Assembly: GCA_028819005.1 (NCBI GenBank)
Contig: JAPPMP010000021.1
Span: 42,125-83,482 of the forward strand
From: Acidimicrobiaceae bacterium
GTDB lineage: Bacteria > Actinomycetota > Acidimicrobiia > Acidimicrobiales > Aldehydirespiratoraceae
Length of the DNA stretch: 41,358 nucleotides
Direction: 5' to 3'
Within the stretch, counting starts at the first letter, position 1, and every line of letters starts with the position of its first letter. Under the pieces are notes generated by a model. That model did no database searches, had not been told where the DNA came from, and saw only the letters and a program-made list of their open reading frames with translations. A program made the position numbers and the translations under genes. Below are positions 8,992 through 17,679 of the stretch, one piece after another.

Positions 8992-9926
8992 AGCCGCTCC
9001 ACGGATCGACCCGGATTGAAACGCCGATCAGGATCGAAAAGGTCGCGCACTCGGCGATTGAGGGCCGCCACACCTGCTGGGACCGGCAGCGGATCGGGGT
9101 CCGGGCGCTCGCAATGCACGACGCCCACACCGATCTCGGCCATGAAGCGTCCAGTCTCGTTCGGGAGGCGGTGCAGATCCTTGGGACGACGCGACCAGCG
9201 AAACGGCGGCAAATCCGGCGGCGGGACTTCACACGATGCGGGCAGTCGGACGAGATCGTCCTCAACGTCGACGTGGTGCCCGCAGAGTCGAGCCCACACA
9301 ACTGATCCGTCCCACAAGACGGCCGTTGCCGTCTTCGCCGTGTTGAGCACTGCCTCGGGTTCTGCGTCGTCGAGTCGTGCCCATTGCTCGTGCTCGGGTT
9401 TCGGGCGAGTACGCAGGATCGCATCGCCGATGCACCCCAACGTGCCCAACGAGCCGACCAGAACGCGGCACATGTCGAAACCGGTCACATTCTTGACTGT
9501 GGGACCTCCCGCGGTCACGAGTTGTCCGTCGGCAGCCACATAGTGCAACTGGAGCACGGCGTCGCGGATGTGGCCGTCGCCCAGCCTGGTGACCGGCGAC
9601 CGACCGACCGCGATCGTTCCGCCGACTGTCGAATCAGGCGATCCGCCTGGCACGGACCCGTCGGGCAGAGCAGTGCGCTGACCGTGTTCGGCGAGGACGG
9701 CGTGGAGTTCGGCGACTGTGGTGCCCGCACGCACGCACACAGTCATCTCCTCGGGTCGATACTCGACGATGCCGGTCGGTGCTCGCACCTCGCGGCTGTC
9801 GCTGTGGGGGGCGCCCCCCACATGCCATCGGGTGCCTCCACCACGGACCATGACCGGTCCGGTGGAGCCGATCTCAGCGGCAAACGCCAGCAGTGCGGCG
9901 TCATCGATCACCGGCGGGGCGATCAT
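8988..9926 (-). CDS. glcE: Glycolate oxidase FAD-binding subunit
   Basis: A ~312-residue FAD-linked oxidase of the PCMH/VAO fold, shorter than GlcD, as GlcE usually is (~350). The FAD-binding region includes MVRGGGTRWHVGG at ~30, GGSPDSTVGG at ~100 and a GGPTVKNVTGFDM segment near residue 140. I chose the ATG at 9926 because it forms an ATGA overlap with the glcD stop, the same arrangement as glcE/glcF; a GTG two codons upstream (9932) is the alternative. It functions with GlcD and GlcF in oxidation of glycolate or similar 2-hydroxy acids. Confidence 0.88.
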   Translation of the reverse strand: MIAPPVIDDAALLAFAAEIGSTGPVMVRGGGTRWHVGGAPHSDSREVRAPTGIVEYRPEEMTVCVRAGTTVAELHAVLAEHGQRTALPDGSVPGGSPDSTVGGTIAVGRSPVTRLGDGHIRDAVLQLHYVAADGQLVTAGGPTVKNVTGFDMCRVLVGSLGTLGCIGDAILRTRPKPEHEQWARLDDAEPEAVLNTAKTATAVLWDGSVVWARLCGHHVDVEDDLVRLPASCEVPPPDLPPFRWSRRPKDLHRLPNETGRFMAEIGVGVVHCERPDPDPLPVPAGVAALNRRVRDLFDPDRRFNPGRSVERL

Positions 9927-11428
9927 CCCCACACTCCGTCGGCTTTGGACGCGGACAGCGAGGCGATGTCCGCACAGCTGTGGGCAGACGGAAGGACCTT
10001 GCCCTGGTTCAAGCGGCAGTGCGGGTCGAACGAACGACGCAGCAACGCCTGCGCCTCGAGATCCGCTCTCGTGAACTGGTATTCCATGAAATCCCGCTTC
10101 TCGACGCCGATGCCATGCTCACCGGACAGGACGCCGCCCACTGCCAGCGACACTTCGAGGATCTCCCGTCCGGCGGCGGCCACGCGTTCGTTGACGCCCG
10201 GCTCGCGTGAGTCGTAGGCCATCAGCGGATGCAGGTTGCCGTCGCCCGCGTGGAAGACGTTGACCGCGGTGAGGTCGTGGCGGTCGACGATTTCGTAGAC
10301 CGCCTCGAGTACTTCGACGAGCTTGGAACGGGGCACCACGGTGTCGTGGAGGTAGTAGTCGGGGGCCACCCGCGCCACAGCCCCGAAGGCACTCTTGCGC
10401 CCCTTCCAGAGCAGCGCACGCTCCTGTTCGTCAGCTGCCACCCGCACGGTCCCGCCATTCGCGCGACCGATCTCGGCGACCTTGGCGGTGTCGGCCTCGA
10501 CTCCTCGTCGCAGACCGTCTAACTCGATCAACAGCACTGCTGCGGCCTCGCGGGGATAGCCGGCGTGTACAAAGTCCTCGACTGCGGCGACACAGCGCTT
10601 GTCCATCATCTCGACGGCAGCGGGGACCAAACCTGATGCGATCACCGCTCCCACGGTGGCCGCTGCATCAGCCACCTTGTCGAAAGCCAGCAGAAGCGTT
10701 TTGACGCTCTCCGGATTGGGCGTCAGACGGACCGCGATCTTGGTGGCGATGCCGAACATCCCCTCCGAGCCGACGAAGGCGCCGCGCAGGTCATATCCGA
10801 AAGGCTCAGCGTCGAGCCCTCCGAGCACAACCGCTTCGCCAGTCGACAGAACCACCTCCACAGCCAGAACATGTGCGCTGGTCACGCCATATGCAAGACA
10901 GTGGGGACCACCGGAATTGTTGGCGACGTTGCCGCCTATCGTGCAGACCTGCTGCGATGAGGGGTCCGGCGCGAAGTGCAGGCCCAGAGGCGTCACCTGT
11001 CTGGTCAGGTCAAGGTTGATCACGCCCGGCTGCACCCAGGCGGTGCGATCCTCCACATCAACCTCGAGAACACGATTCATGCGCGTCGTGGAGACGACGA
11101 TCGGATCGCCGAGCGGAGCGGCCCCGCCGCTGAGGCCGGACCCGGCGCCTCGCGCAAGGACTGCCCGGTCAAATCTGGCGGCGACACCCATGATCGCTTG
11201 CACATGCTCGGTGGAGTCCGGAAAGCAGACCGGTCCCGCGGCGCCGTCGCTGAACATCGAGGCGTCGGCGCTGGCGAGATGTCGAGTTGCCCCGTCAGCA
11301 CGGACCCGGTCGGCGCCAAGCGCACGGGTCAGTTCAGCAACACACGGATCGTCGTGGGCTTGACCGGCTCGGTCGGCCCGAGTGCTTCTACTGAGCTTCA
11401 TTCGAGGATCTTTGCTTGAACACCACAC
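9923..11428 (-). CDS. glcD: Glycolate oxidase subunit, FAD-linked oxidase
   Basis: A ~500-residue flavoprotein, the expected size for GlcD. The N-terminal FAD-binding domain contains ARGAGSGLSGGAAP near residue 95 and GGNVANNSGGPH near residue 165. The C-terminal FAD-oxidase domain ends in VFHAGDGNLHP and SGEHGIGVEKR, which match the conserved histidine-rich active-site region of GlcD and D-lactate dehydrogenases. It is the first gene of glcDEF. The first possible start is a GTG at 11428; an ATG at 11401 (MKLSRS) is as plausible, since neither has a good ribosome-binding site. Oxidation of D-lactate or another 2-hydroxy acid remains possible. Confidence 0.9.
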   Translation of the reverse strand: MWCSSKDPRMKLSRSTRADRAGQAHDDPCVAELTRALGADRVRADGATRHLASADASMFSDGAAGPVCFPDSTEHVQAIMGVAARFDRAVLARGAGSGLSGGAAPLGDPIVVSTTRMNRVLEVDVEDRTAWVQPGVINLDLTRQVTPLGLHFAPDPSSQQVCTIGGNVANNSGGPHCLAYGVTSAHVLAVEVVLSTGEAVVLGGLDAEPFGYDLRGAFVGSEGMFGIATKIAVRLTPNPESVKTLLLAFDKVADAAATVGAVIASGLVPAAVEMMDKRCVAAVEDFVHAGYPREAAAVLLIELDGLRRGVEADTAKVAEIGRANGGTVRVAADEQERALLWKGRKSAFGAVARVAPDYYLHDTVVPRSKLVEVLEAVYEIVDRHDLTAVNVFHAGDGNLHPLMAYDSREPGVNERVAAAGREILEVSLAVGGVLSGEHGIGVEKRDFMEYQFTRADLEAQALLRRSFDPHCRLNQGKVLPSAHSCADIASLSASKADGVWG

Positions 11429-11475
11429 TCACACCGTAGCCAAGCAGTGCAGCCGAGTCGCCCCCGCATTGCATC

Positions 11476-12393
11476 TCAGGTCGAAGCCGCGATGCGCATT
11501 GCACGTTCGAGAATCTGCTGGTCCCCGAGGCGGTGGCGCAGTCGGTTCTCAAGGCCGGCTATCGGGTACAGGTTCTGCGGGGCACGCGTGTCCTTGTGCG
11601 GCTCGCTGGCGTAGCGCTGCAGCGTCGCGGTCACGCCGTCGGCCCTGCTGATTGCTTCGGATGCGGCGCCGGAACCGGCGAGTTCGCAGCGGACAATGCC
11701 CGCGTGCGGACTGCTCTTTGGTCCTGGCAAACGCAGGTACCAGGACCAGCGTGTGAAGCCTCGCCCGCCGATCAAGAACACGGGCGTTCTCTGACCCGCT
11801 TTTAGTTTCTGCAGAACCGCCTGCTGAGACTCGGGCAGATACTGAACGTGCTGGGTCTTCACGAAGCCGACCCCGTTGGGGTTCATGCGACCGCGTAGAG
11901 GACCGTCGAACACAACCAGGTCTGCGTCGTGGTCGTTCCCGAACTGGGTCTCCAGGCGGGTCATCTGTTCGTGGATCCCGTTGTAGACGTCGTCGGGTGC
12001 GTCGCTTGCGCAAGGAACGAACTCGTATGTGCCGTGACTGGTGGCGATCGGTCCTGCGGCCTCGGAGGGCGACGCGTAGACCCCTCTCATCACGGCAACA
12101 TCAACCACATGTGCTTCGCTTCGGGTGCACCGGACCGCACCCGCGGCGACCGACGCGCAAACACCCGCACGGACCAGTTCACCATCGCTGATCCAGATTC
12201 GGACGTCGATTCGCCGTACCCCGTCAACGAACACGACACATTCGGGCAGCTGGGCCGACGGCGGGGTTATCGGGGTCCAGTCTGCTGCTTCGACCTCGGC
12301 TTCGACATCGACCGTGTCCGTCGATTCCTCCAACCGCTCCAAGTCGAGCCCGATCCCGTATTCCGGCGCCCATGTCTCAACACTGAACTTCAC
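11476..12393 (-). CDS. nurA: NurA-like DNA repair nuclease
   Basis: A 305-residue protein. I assign it to NurA by layout and neighbours rather than strong overall similarity. An acidic residue in VFVDGVRRIDVRIW (~55-65), a second in DLVVFDGPLRGR (~157-168) and the GFVKTQH segment (~175) follow the order of conserved NurA positions: first Asp, DGPL, then a lysine-containing motif. NurA is a 5'-3' nuclease that works with the HerA ATPase on DNA ends opened by Mre11-Rad50. All three partners are encoded to the right on the same strand. The GTG start at 12393 has an AGGAGG 7 nt upstream. It is divergent from the methyltransferase gene. Confidence in the exact family is moderate. Confidence 0.68.
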   Translation of the reverse strand: MKFSVETWAPEYGIGLDLERLEESTDTVDVEAEVEAADWTPITPPSAQLPECVVFVDGVRRIDVRIWISDGELVRAGVCASVAAGAVRCTRSEAHVVDVAVMRGVYASPSEAAGPIATSHGTYEFVPCASDAPDDVYNGIHEQMTRLETQFGNDHDADLVVFDGPLRGRMNPNGVGFVKTQHVQYLPESQQAVLQKLKAGQRTPVFLIGGRGFTRWSWYLRLPGPKSSPHAGIVRCELAGSGAASEAISRADGVTATLQRYASEPHKDTRAPQNLYPIAGLENRLRHRLGDQQILERAMRIAAST

Positions 12394-12441
12394 AGGGCGC
12401 CCTCCTCGCCGATGCGGTCAAGCCCCGAGACCACCGGTTGT

Positions 12442-12447
12442 TACGAT
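12442..12447 (+). promoter_or_regulatory. Probable -10 box for the methyltransferase gene
   Basis: TACGAT is followed by 8 nt and the ATG at 12456. There is no Shine-Dalgarno sequence, which fits a leaderless transcript. It lies in the 62-bp divergent region shared with nurA, whose start by contrast has a strong AGGAGG. Confidence 0.4.
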
Positions 12448-12455
12448 CGTGGGCT

Positions 12456-13394
12456 ATGGAGCCTAACTTCGTCAACCGGACGATCTGGACTGGCGACAAT
12501 CTCGACATCCTGCGTGGGCTCAACAGCGAGTGTGTGGATCTGGTCTACGCGGATCCTCCCTTCAACTCCAACCGGAACTATCTTGCTCCGCCCGACAGCC
12601 CCGCGGCCGGCGCAGGCTTCAAAGACGTCTGGACTCCTTCTGATCTCGACGCATCATGGGCGGATGATCTTGCTGAGTCGGATCCGACTGTCGTCCACCT
12701 GCTGTCGGGCGCTGGAATGACGCACTCCGCGGGGATGCAGTCGTATCTGACAATGATGGCGGTACGGCTGCTGGAGATGCGACGTGTCTTGGCGCCCACG
12801 GGCAGCGTCTATCTGCATTGCGACCCGACTGCCAGCCACTATTTGAAGCAGTTGATGGACGCACTTTTCGGGCGTGAACAGTTCCGCAACGAGATCGTCT
12901 GGTGTTATTCGTCCGGTGGTGCGAGCAAGAGGCACTTCGCCCGCAAGCACGACGTGCTGCTGCTCTATGGACGGAGTCGTGACCATGTCCACAACGTGAT
13001 CCGCGTGCCATATGCAACCCAGGACGTCGACGGACGATCCGGGTTTCACCCCGAAGGGAAGATGCTCCAAGACTGGTGGGCGGACATCGGCATCATCTCG
13101 ACGACTGGATCGGAGCGATCCGGCTATCCGACACAGAAACCGCTGAAGCTCCTGCAGCGGATCATCACCGCGAGCAGCAACGAGAACGATGTCGTGCTGG
13201 ATCCGTTCGCGGGTTGTGCGACCGCCTGTGTCGCCGCAGAGAAACTAAACCGGCAATGGGTCGGCATAGACCTGTCGCCAAAGTCAGCAGAACTCGTCAA
13301 CGAACGATTCCGTGGCGAGTTCGGAGACTCGTTTCGTCACGATTGCATCACCACACGCACCGACATCCCCCAGCGCACAGAGGTCCGGCTCTGA
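12456..13394 (+). CDS. Site-specific DNA methyltransferase (beta class, N6-adenine or N4-cytosine)
   Basis: A 312-residue SAM-dependent methylase. The catalytic motif IV DPPFNSN is near residue 33 and the SAM-binding motif I VLDPFAGCATACVAAE near residue 246. The order IV then I defines the beta class, which includes type III Mod and many orphan or phage methylases. The YPTQKP motif near residue 228 is typical. No restriction subunit follows; a 126-bp decayed frame lies just downstream on the other strand. The gene is opposite to, and placed between, nurA and sbcC, so it looks inserted into a herA-sbcD-sbcC-nurA unit. It may protect host DNA from the nearby McrBC or other nucleases, or be a solitary methylase. 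Confidence 0.85.
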   Translation: MEPNFVNRTIWTGDNLDILRGLNSECVDLVYADPPFNSNRNYLAPPDSPAAGAGFKDVWTPSDLDASWADDLAESDPTVVHLLSGAGMTHSAGMQSYLTMMAVRLLEMRRVLAPTGSVYLHCDPTASHYLKQLMDALFGREQFRNEIVWCYSSGGASKRHFARKHDVLLLYGRSRDHVHNVIRVPYATQDVDGRSGFHPEGKMLQDWWADIGIISTTGSERSGYPTQKPLKLLQRIITASSNENDVVLDPFAGCATACVAAEKLNRQWVGIDLSPKSAELVNERFRGEFGDSFRHDCITTRTDIPQRTEVRL

Positions 13395-13397
13395 ACG

Positions 13398-13523
13398 CTA
13401 TTCGAACAGGACTTCGAGATCTGACTTGTCGTAGCCGAAAGTCGCAAGGAACAACTCAGAGACACGGCTGCGACTATACCAGCCAGCCCCGACACCTTTC
13501 GTCCGCACCGATTTCGCACGAGT
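13398..13523 (-). pseudogene. Short open stretch, possible C-terminal remnant of an unknown gene
   Basis: Between the methyltransferase stop and sbcC, one minus-strand frame is open for 41 codons. It has a protein-like composition ending in SELFLATFGYDKSDLEVLFE and then TAG. It has no start codon and is closed upstream by TGA at 13524-13526. The position beside an unpaired methyltransferase makes a decayed partner gene conceivable, but I recognise no family. The rest of the 13395-13620 gap shows nothing else. Confidence 0.25.
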
Positions 13524-13620
13524 TCAGTACTGGATTCCCCGCAGGAGCGCAACGATAGAGCTACTTGTCAGGACTGTCTACCCGCCCTTGGATCTGGCGA
13601 TTCCCGGCCTTGACAGTCGC

Positions 13621-16464
13621 TTACACCGTCACCCGGGTGACCGTGGAGGTTGTGGGGGATTTGACGACCTCGAAACGGATGGGCATGCGTTCAGCGAGTT
13701 CGCGGATGTGGGTGACGATGGCGACCATCCGGCCCGAGGCGCCGAGTTCTTCGATAGCGGCAGCCGTCACATCGAGAGTCTCTGGGTCAAGAGTGCCGAA
13801 TCCTTCGTCGAGGAACAGCGAGTCCAGGCCCGGAGCGCCCTCGGGGGCCATCTCCGCGTGGCTGTCGCTGAGCGCCAGGGCCAAGGCGAGGCTGGCCAGG
13901 AATGTCTCTCCACCGGAGAGGGTTTTCGCTGCGCGAATCTGGTCGGCGTTGTGGTGGTCGCAGATATCGAACTCGGCGCCGTCCGCGTCGAACGAATACT
14001 GCCCGTTGGACAACTGAAGCAGCCGCTCGCCGGCACGAGTCATCAGATCGCCGATGGCATCCTCCAGCAGCCATTTCTCGAATCTGTCGGTGCGGAGCAG
14101 TCGGCCCAGTTCGCTCGCCACGCGTTCTTCTGTGCGCAGACCTTCAACTCGGGTCTCCAAGTCCGCCATTTTCAGGCGCTGGTCGCTGGCGCGCTGATGG
14201 TCGCCCTTCGCCCGTTCCGCCGCGGTCGCCATTTCGGTTCGCCAGCGCTTCGGGTCATCGCCGGGGTCGAAGTGGGGTGTGCATACCGCTCGGGCCGTTT
14301 CGGCGTGTTGGGTCAATTGGGTCTCGGCCGTTGTGACCTGATCGTTGGCCTTGTCGAGTTCACCGGGGAGTGCAGCCGCTAGTTCTGCTGCCCAGGCGAC
14401 CAGTGCCCGCCAATCCTCAATCAACGACGCTTCGGGGGTCGGGGGTTTCAGAGCGGCGAAACCGTCGCGGGTTTTGGCGAACTCCTGGCGGGCCTGTAGT
14501 TCGGCTTCGGTGAGTTCTTCGCGGACTTTGACCGCTGTTTGTTCAGCCTCTTGGGCCTCTGTCTCCGCGTTTCGAGCTTCTTGGCAGGTCTCAGCGAGTT
14601 GTTCAGCCCGAGCGATGTCGGCGTGGAGAGCCTCCTCGTCGGGTTCGTCGGCAAGTCGTTCAGCCAGTTGATCGCGTTCGGAACGAATGGCGTCGCGCTG
14701 AGTGGTCGTGCGTGTCAGGTGAACCTGCGCTTCTTGCTCGGCTCTGAGAGCCTTCTTCGTTTCATCCCCGTCACGCAGGTCGGTTTCTGCTTGTCGGGTT
14801 GCGTCCAATTTCGCTTGAGTTGCGGTCACTGCTTCTGCGTAGTCGTCGGCCAGCGCCGTGAGACGGTCGAGTTCTGTGTCGTCGGGGGCATCGGCGAGCG
14901 CTTCGAACAGTTCGGCACACCGTTTTGCTGCTGATTCGACCGCGGCTTCGGCATTGGCGAGAGCCGTGCGGGCCTTGTCAAGAACCTCTTCGTGCTCGCG
15001 CTTGAGAGTCTCTGCTTCGGCATGCACACGCTGGAATTCGACCAGTTCGGCGTCTAGGTCGTGATCAGGGAGTTCGTGTACTGGTTGACGGCACACCGGG
15101 CATGGTTCGCCTTCGGCCAACTGGGCGACCAAGCCCTCGGCTTGCTTGATAGCTCGGGCCTGGTCGAGACGTTCTCCGACTCTGTGAAGGTCGCCTCGAG
15201 CCTGTTCAAACGCATCTCGCGCCTCGGCCTCGTGCTCCTGTTCGGTCGTCAGCGTCTCATTGGCCGTTTCCAACCGCTCGTTCAGACGGGTCAGCTCTGA
15301 TCGTTGTTCACGCCAGCGGCCGAGTTTCGCTGAGTCGGGTCCCTCGTCGGCGGCTTTCTGGGCAGCGTCCGCATCGGCGCCTGCTTCAGTGACTGCCGCT
15401 TTTGCGAGTTCCAGACGATTCCTGATCTCGTCGGCCCGTTCCGCGGCCTCACGATGGCGCGTCTCTGCGATATCGCATTCTTCGTCGAGTTTCGCGAGTT
15501 TCTGCGTCAAGTCCGCCAAATCTCCCTGCTGCCCGAGCAACAAGCGACAGGCCTCCATATTCGGGCCTTCTTTTTCTGCCTGTTCTGCCCCGCGGGCTTT
15601 TCTCGCGGCCTCAGCACGGGCTGACGCCGCTGACGCGGCGGCGTGCTGCGCCTGCTTCAGGTCGTCACCCAACTTCTCCACCGGTTCGGGGACAGTCACG
15701 CCGGTCGCGGCAAGCAGCAGGACCCCCAATCCTTCAGCTTCCTCACAGGCGGCAACAACAGCTTCGTTGCGTTGATCGAGTTCGTTCAACAGACCGTCCA
15801 ACTCCGTCTGAGCCTCGGTCACCGCCCCGAGCGCCTCAGCCAATACTGCGAGCTGTTCCTCGCTGGGCACTTCGGCTGCGAGCTGCGGTTCAAGTTCCTC
15901 CAACCTGACGCGAGCGGTCTTGGCTCGTTGCCGGGCCTGTACGCCCATTCGTTCGTATATGCCCAGGTCGAGCAGCTGGCGCAGGAGATCCTGGCGGTCT
16001 TTGGGCTTGTCATGCAGGAAGGCAGCAAAACGGCCCTGGGGAAGGACCACGGTCTTGGTGAAACGGTCGAAGTCGAGCCCAAGTATCTGCTCGACGGCTT
16101 GTTCCATCTCGCCGGCTCTGCCTGCCAGGACCTCGTCGCCGTGCTCCAGCCGTGCTTCCTTGGTGGTGGCGCCGTTGTCGGTGCGCCGCGCCACTCGCAC
16201 AGCGGTGTACCGCTCGGAGTCCACTTCAAACTCGAACAGCACCCGAGCCTCAGAGACCATCTGGTTGATGGCGGGGGCCACGGCACGGCGATCGTCGTAG
16301 CGGGTTACCACCCCGAACAAAGCGAAGGTGATGCCGTCGATGATCGTGGACTTGCCAGAACCCGTGGCGCCAACGAAAGCCGCCAGTTCCACGTCTCCGA
16401 AGTCCACGACCGTCTCTTCGCGGAACGCTCCGAAGCCCTTCATCTCCAAGCGCAAGGGCCTCAC
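13621..16464 (-). CDS. sbcC: SbcC/Rad50-type SMC-like ATPase of the SbcCD exonuclease
   Basis: A 947-residue protein. The N-terminal Walker A is FVGATGSGKSTIIDG (~28-42). Long Ala/Glu/Arg-rich coiled coils of ~300 residues flank a zinc-hook CPVC motif near residue 456. The C-terminal ABC signature is LSGGETFLAS (~846) and Walker B is LFLDEGFGTLD (~883). It partners with SbcD (Mre11) to open and trim DNA ends and hairpins. Its start overlaps the sbcD stop by 4 bp. It is somewhat shorter than E. coli SbcC (1048). It is probably the last gene of herA-sbcD-sbcC as it now stands. Confidence 0.93.
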   Translation of the reverse strand: MRPLRLEMKGFGAFREETVVDFGDVELAAFVGATGSGKSTIIDGITFALFGVVTRYDDRRAVAPAINQMVSEARVLFEFEVDSERYTAVRVARRTDNGATTKEARLEHGDEVLAGRAGEMEQAVEQILGLDFDRFTKTVVLPQGRFAAFLHDKPKDRQDLLRQLLDLGIYERMGVQARQRAKTARVRLEELEPQLAAEVPSEEQLAVLAEALGAVTEAQTELDGLLNELDQRNEAVVAACEEAEGLGVLLLAATGVTVPEPVEKLGDDLKQAQHAAASAASARAEAARKARGAEQAEKEGPNMEACRLLLGQQGDLADLTQKLAKLDEECDIAETRHREAAERADEIRNRLELAKAAVTEAGADADAAQKAADEGPDSAKLGRWREQRSELTRLNERLETANETLTTEQEHEAEARDAFEQARGDLHRVGERLDQARAIKQAEGLVAQLAEGEPCPVCRQPVHELPDHDLDAELVEFQRVHAEAETLKREHEEVLDKARTALANAEAAVESAAKRCAELFEALADAPDDTELDRLTALADDYAEAVTATQAKLDATRQAETDLRDGDETKKALRAEQEAQVHLTRTTTQRDAIRSERDQLAERLADEPDEEALHADIARAEQLAETCQEARNAETEAQEAEQTAVKVREELTEAELQARQEFAKTRDGFAALKPPTPEASLIEDWRALVAWAAELAAALPGELDKANDQVTTAETQLTQHAETARAVCTPHFDPGDDPKRWRTEMATAAERAKGDHQRASDQRLKMADLETRVEGLRTEERVASELGRLLRTDRFEKWLLEDAIGDLMTRAGERLLQLSNGQYSFDADGAEFDICDHHNADQIRAAKTLSGGETFLASLALALALSDSHAEMAPEGAPGLDSLFLDEGFGTLDPETLDVTAAAIEELGASGRMVAIVTHIRELAERMPIRFEVVKSPTTSTVTRVTV

Positions 16465-17648
16465 GGCACCGACTCCTGCACCGATTCGCGCACCGTCTCC
16501 AGTTCAGCCTCGAGCAACTCGGCGAACATGGCGCTGACCAGGGGATCTTCGATATTCCTCTCGACGAGGAACTCTGCGAACAACTCAGTCGGCGCACGTC
16601 CCCTGCGGCTCTGCCTCGACTTGCGTTGCAAGGCGGGCGCGTCCATGCGGACGTCCACCACTCGTTCACCGAGAAGGTCCCGCACTTCGTCGGCCAGACC
16701 CGCGCGGCGCGGTTCGTCCACCATCACCCGCAGCCAGGCTTCATTGTCGACCGTTCCATCTTCGAGTAGAGCAGTCAACTCGGCCATGGTGCCTCGCAGG
16801 GTCCTCAGCGCCCGTCCTGCGTTCAGCAGCAGGGGCGTGACCGCGGGCGGAATCCCCGGCTCGATCTCAACCAGGTTGACTTGTTTCGCCTGGTCTTCTT
16901 CTCCGAAATCGAGTTGTAGAGGCGACCCGCAATAGTGGATCGGGGCCGCTCCCGCGATCTTCTGAGGGCGATGCACATGCCCGAGTGCCACATAGCCCGC
17001 CTCCACCGGGAACGACTGAGCGCTGATCGCATAGTCGTCGATGAAATGAGCTGTTCGTTCCCCGCCTCCGAGCTGTCCGCCGTAGACGAAGGCGTGTGCC
17101 GCCAGGATGTTGACCGTGTCGGCGCCGAAGCCGGCCGTCAGTGCCTCGATCAGCAGACGCATCCGTTCTGCGTAGGCCTGGGTGTTCTCGTATGTGGCGG
17201 CCTCCATCAGGTCCTTGGCCCGGACCACGCCGCGTTGGGAGACGAACGGCAGCATCGCCAACCGCACCTCCTCGCCGGCCCGCATCGAGAGCCGGACAAC
17301 CCCGCCGTCGTCGGGGCGGGTGGGCTCGGTCACGAGATGTATCCGCCCCAGTGCTTCGAACACGGGGGCTACTGCGTGCAGGCGGCGAGCGTTGTCGTGG
17401 TTGCCGGAGATCACCGCCACATGTGCCCCAGTATCGAGCAGTCGCAACAGGGTCCGATAGACGAGCGATTCAGCTTCCGCTGAAGGACTCGCCGTCTCGA
17501 ACAAGTCGCCCGCCACGATCACCAGGTCGACCGAGTGCTCTCCGGTGAGCGACACGATCTCGTCGAACACCGCCGAATGCTCAGGCGCTCGACTGTGGCC
17601 GCGGATGGTCTTTCCCACGTGCCAGTCGCTGGTGTGGAGCAGTTTCAT
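16461..17648 (-). CDS. sbcD: SbcD/Mre11-type nuclease of the SbcCD complex
   Basis: A ~395-residue calcineurin-like phosphoesterase. The metal-binding motifs appear in order: HTSDWHVGK near residue 5, VAGDLFE near 49, ISGNHDNARRL near 82, AAHAFVYGG near 182 and ALGHVHRPQ near 220. It is the manganese-dependent nuclease that acts with SbcC on double-strand ends. I chose the ATG at 17648 (MKLLHTSDWH) because the purine-rich GGAGGCAGGAAGA lies just before it; an upstream start five codons earlier is less likely. It follows herA by 31 bp and overlaps sbcC by 4 bp. Confidence 0.93.
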   Translation of the reverse strand: MKLLHTSDWHVGKTIRGHSRAPEHSAVFDEIVSLTGEHSVDLVIVAGDLFETASPSAEAESLVYRTLLRLLDTGAHVAVISGNHDNARRLHAVAPVFEALGRIHLVTEPTRPDDGGVVRLSMRAGEEVRLAMLPFVSQRGVVRAKDLMEAATYENTQAYAERMRLLIEALTAGFGADTVNILAAHAFVYGGQLGGGERTAHFIDDYAISAQSFPVEAGYVALGHVHRPQKIAGAAPIHYCGSPLQLDFGEEDQAKQVNLVEIEPGIPPAVTPLLLNAGRALRTLRGTMAELTALLEDGTVDNEAWLRVMVDEPRRAGLADEVRDLLGERVVDVRMDAPALQRKSRQSRRGRAPTELFAEFLVERNIEDPLVSAMFAELLEAELETVRESVQESVP

Positions 17649-17679
17649 TCTTCCTGCCTCCACTTGCCTCGTTCAGCGA

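Noticed and set aside
13337-13552. 71-codon minus-strand frame after the methyltransferase
   Set aside because: Ser/Val/Arg-rich with no start signal and overlaps the methyltransferase end; the neighbouring frame (13398-13523) looks more protein-like.
13622-13645. 14-bp perfect palindrome around GTCACCCGGGTGAC at the sbcC 3' end
   Set aside because: It is wholly within codons for a Thr-Val-Thr-Arg-Val-Thr-Val tail and has no T-tract or loop, so it is not a convincing terminator or operator.
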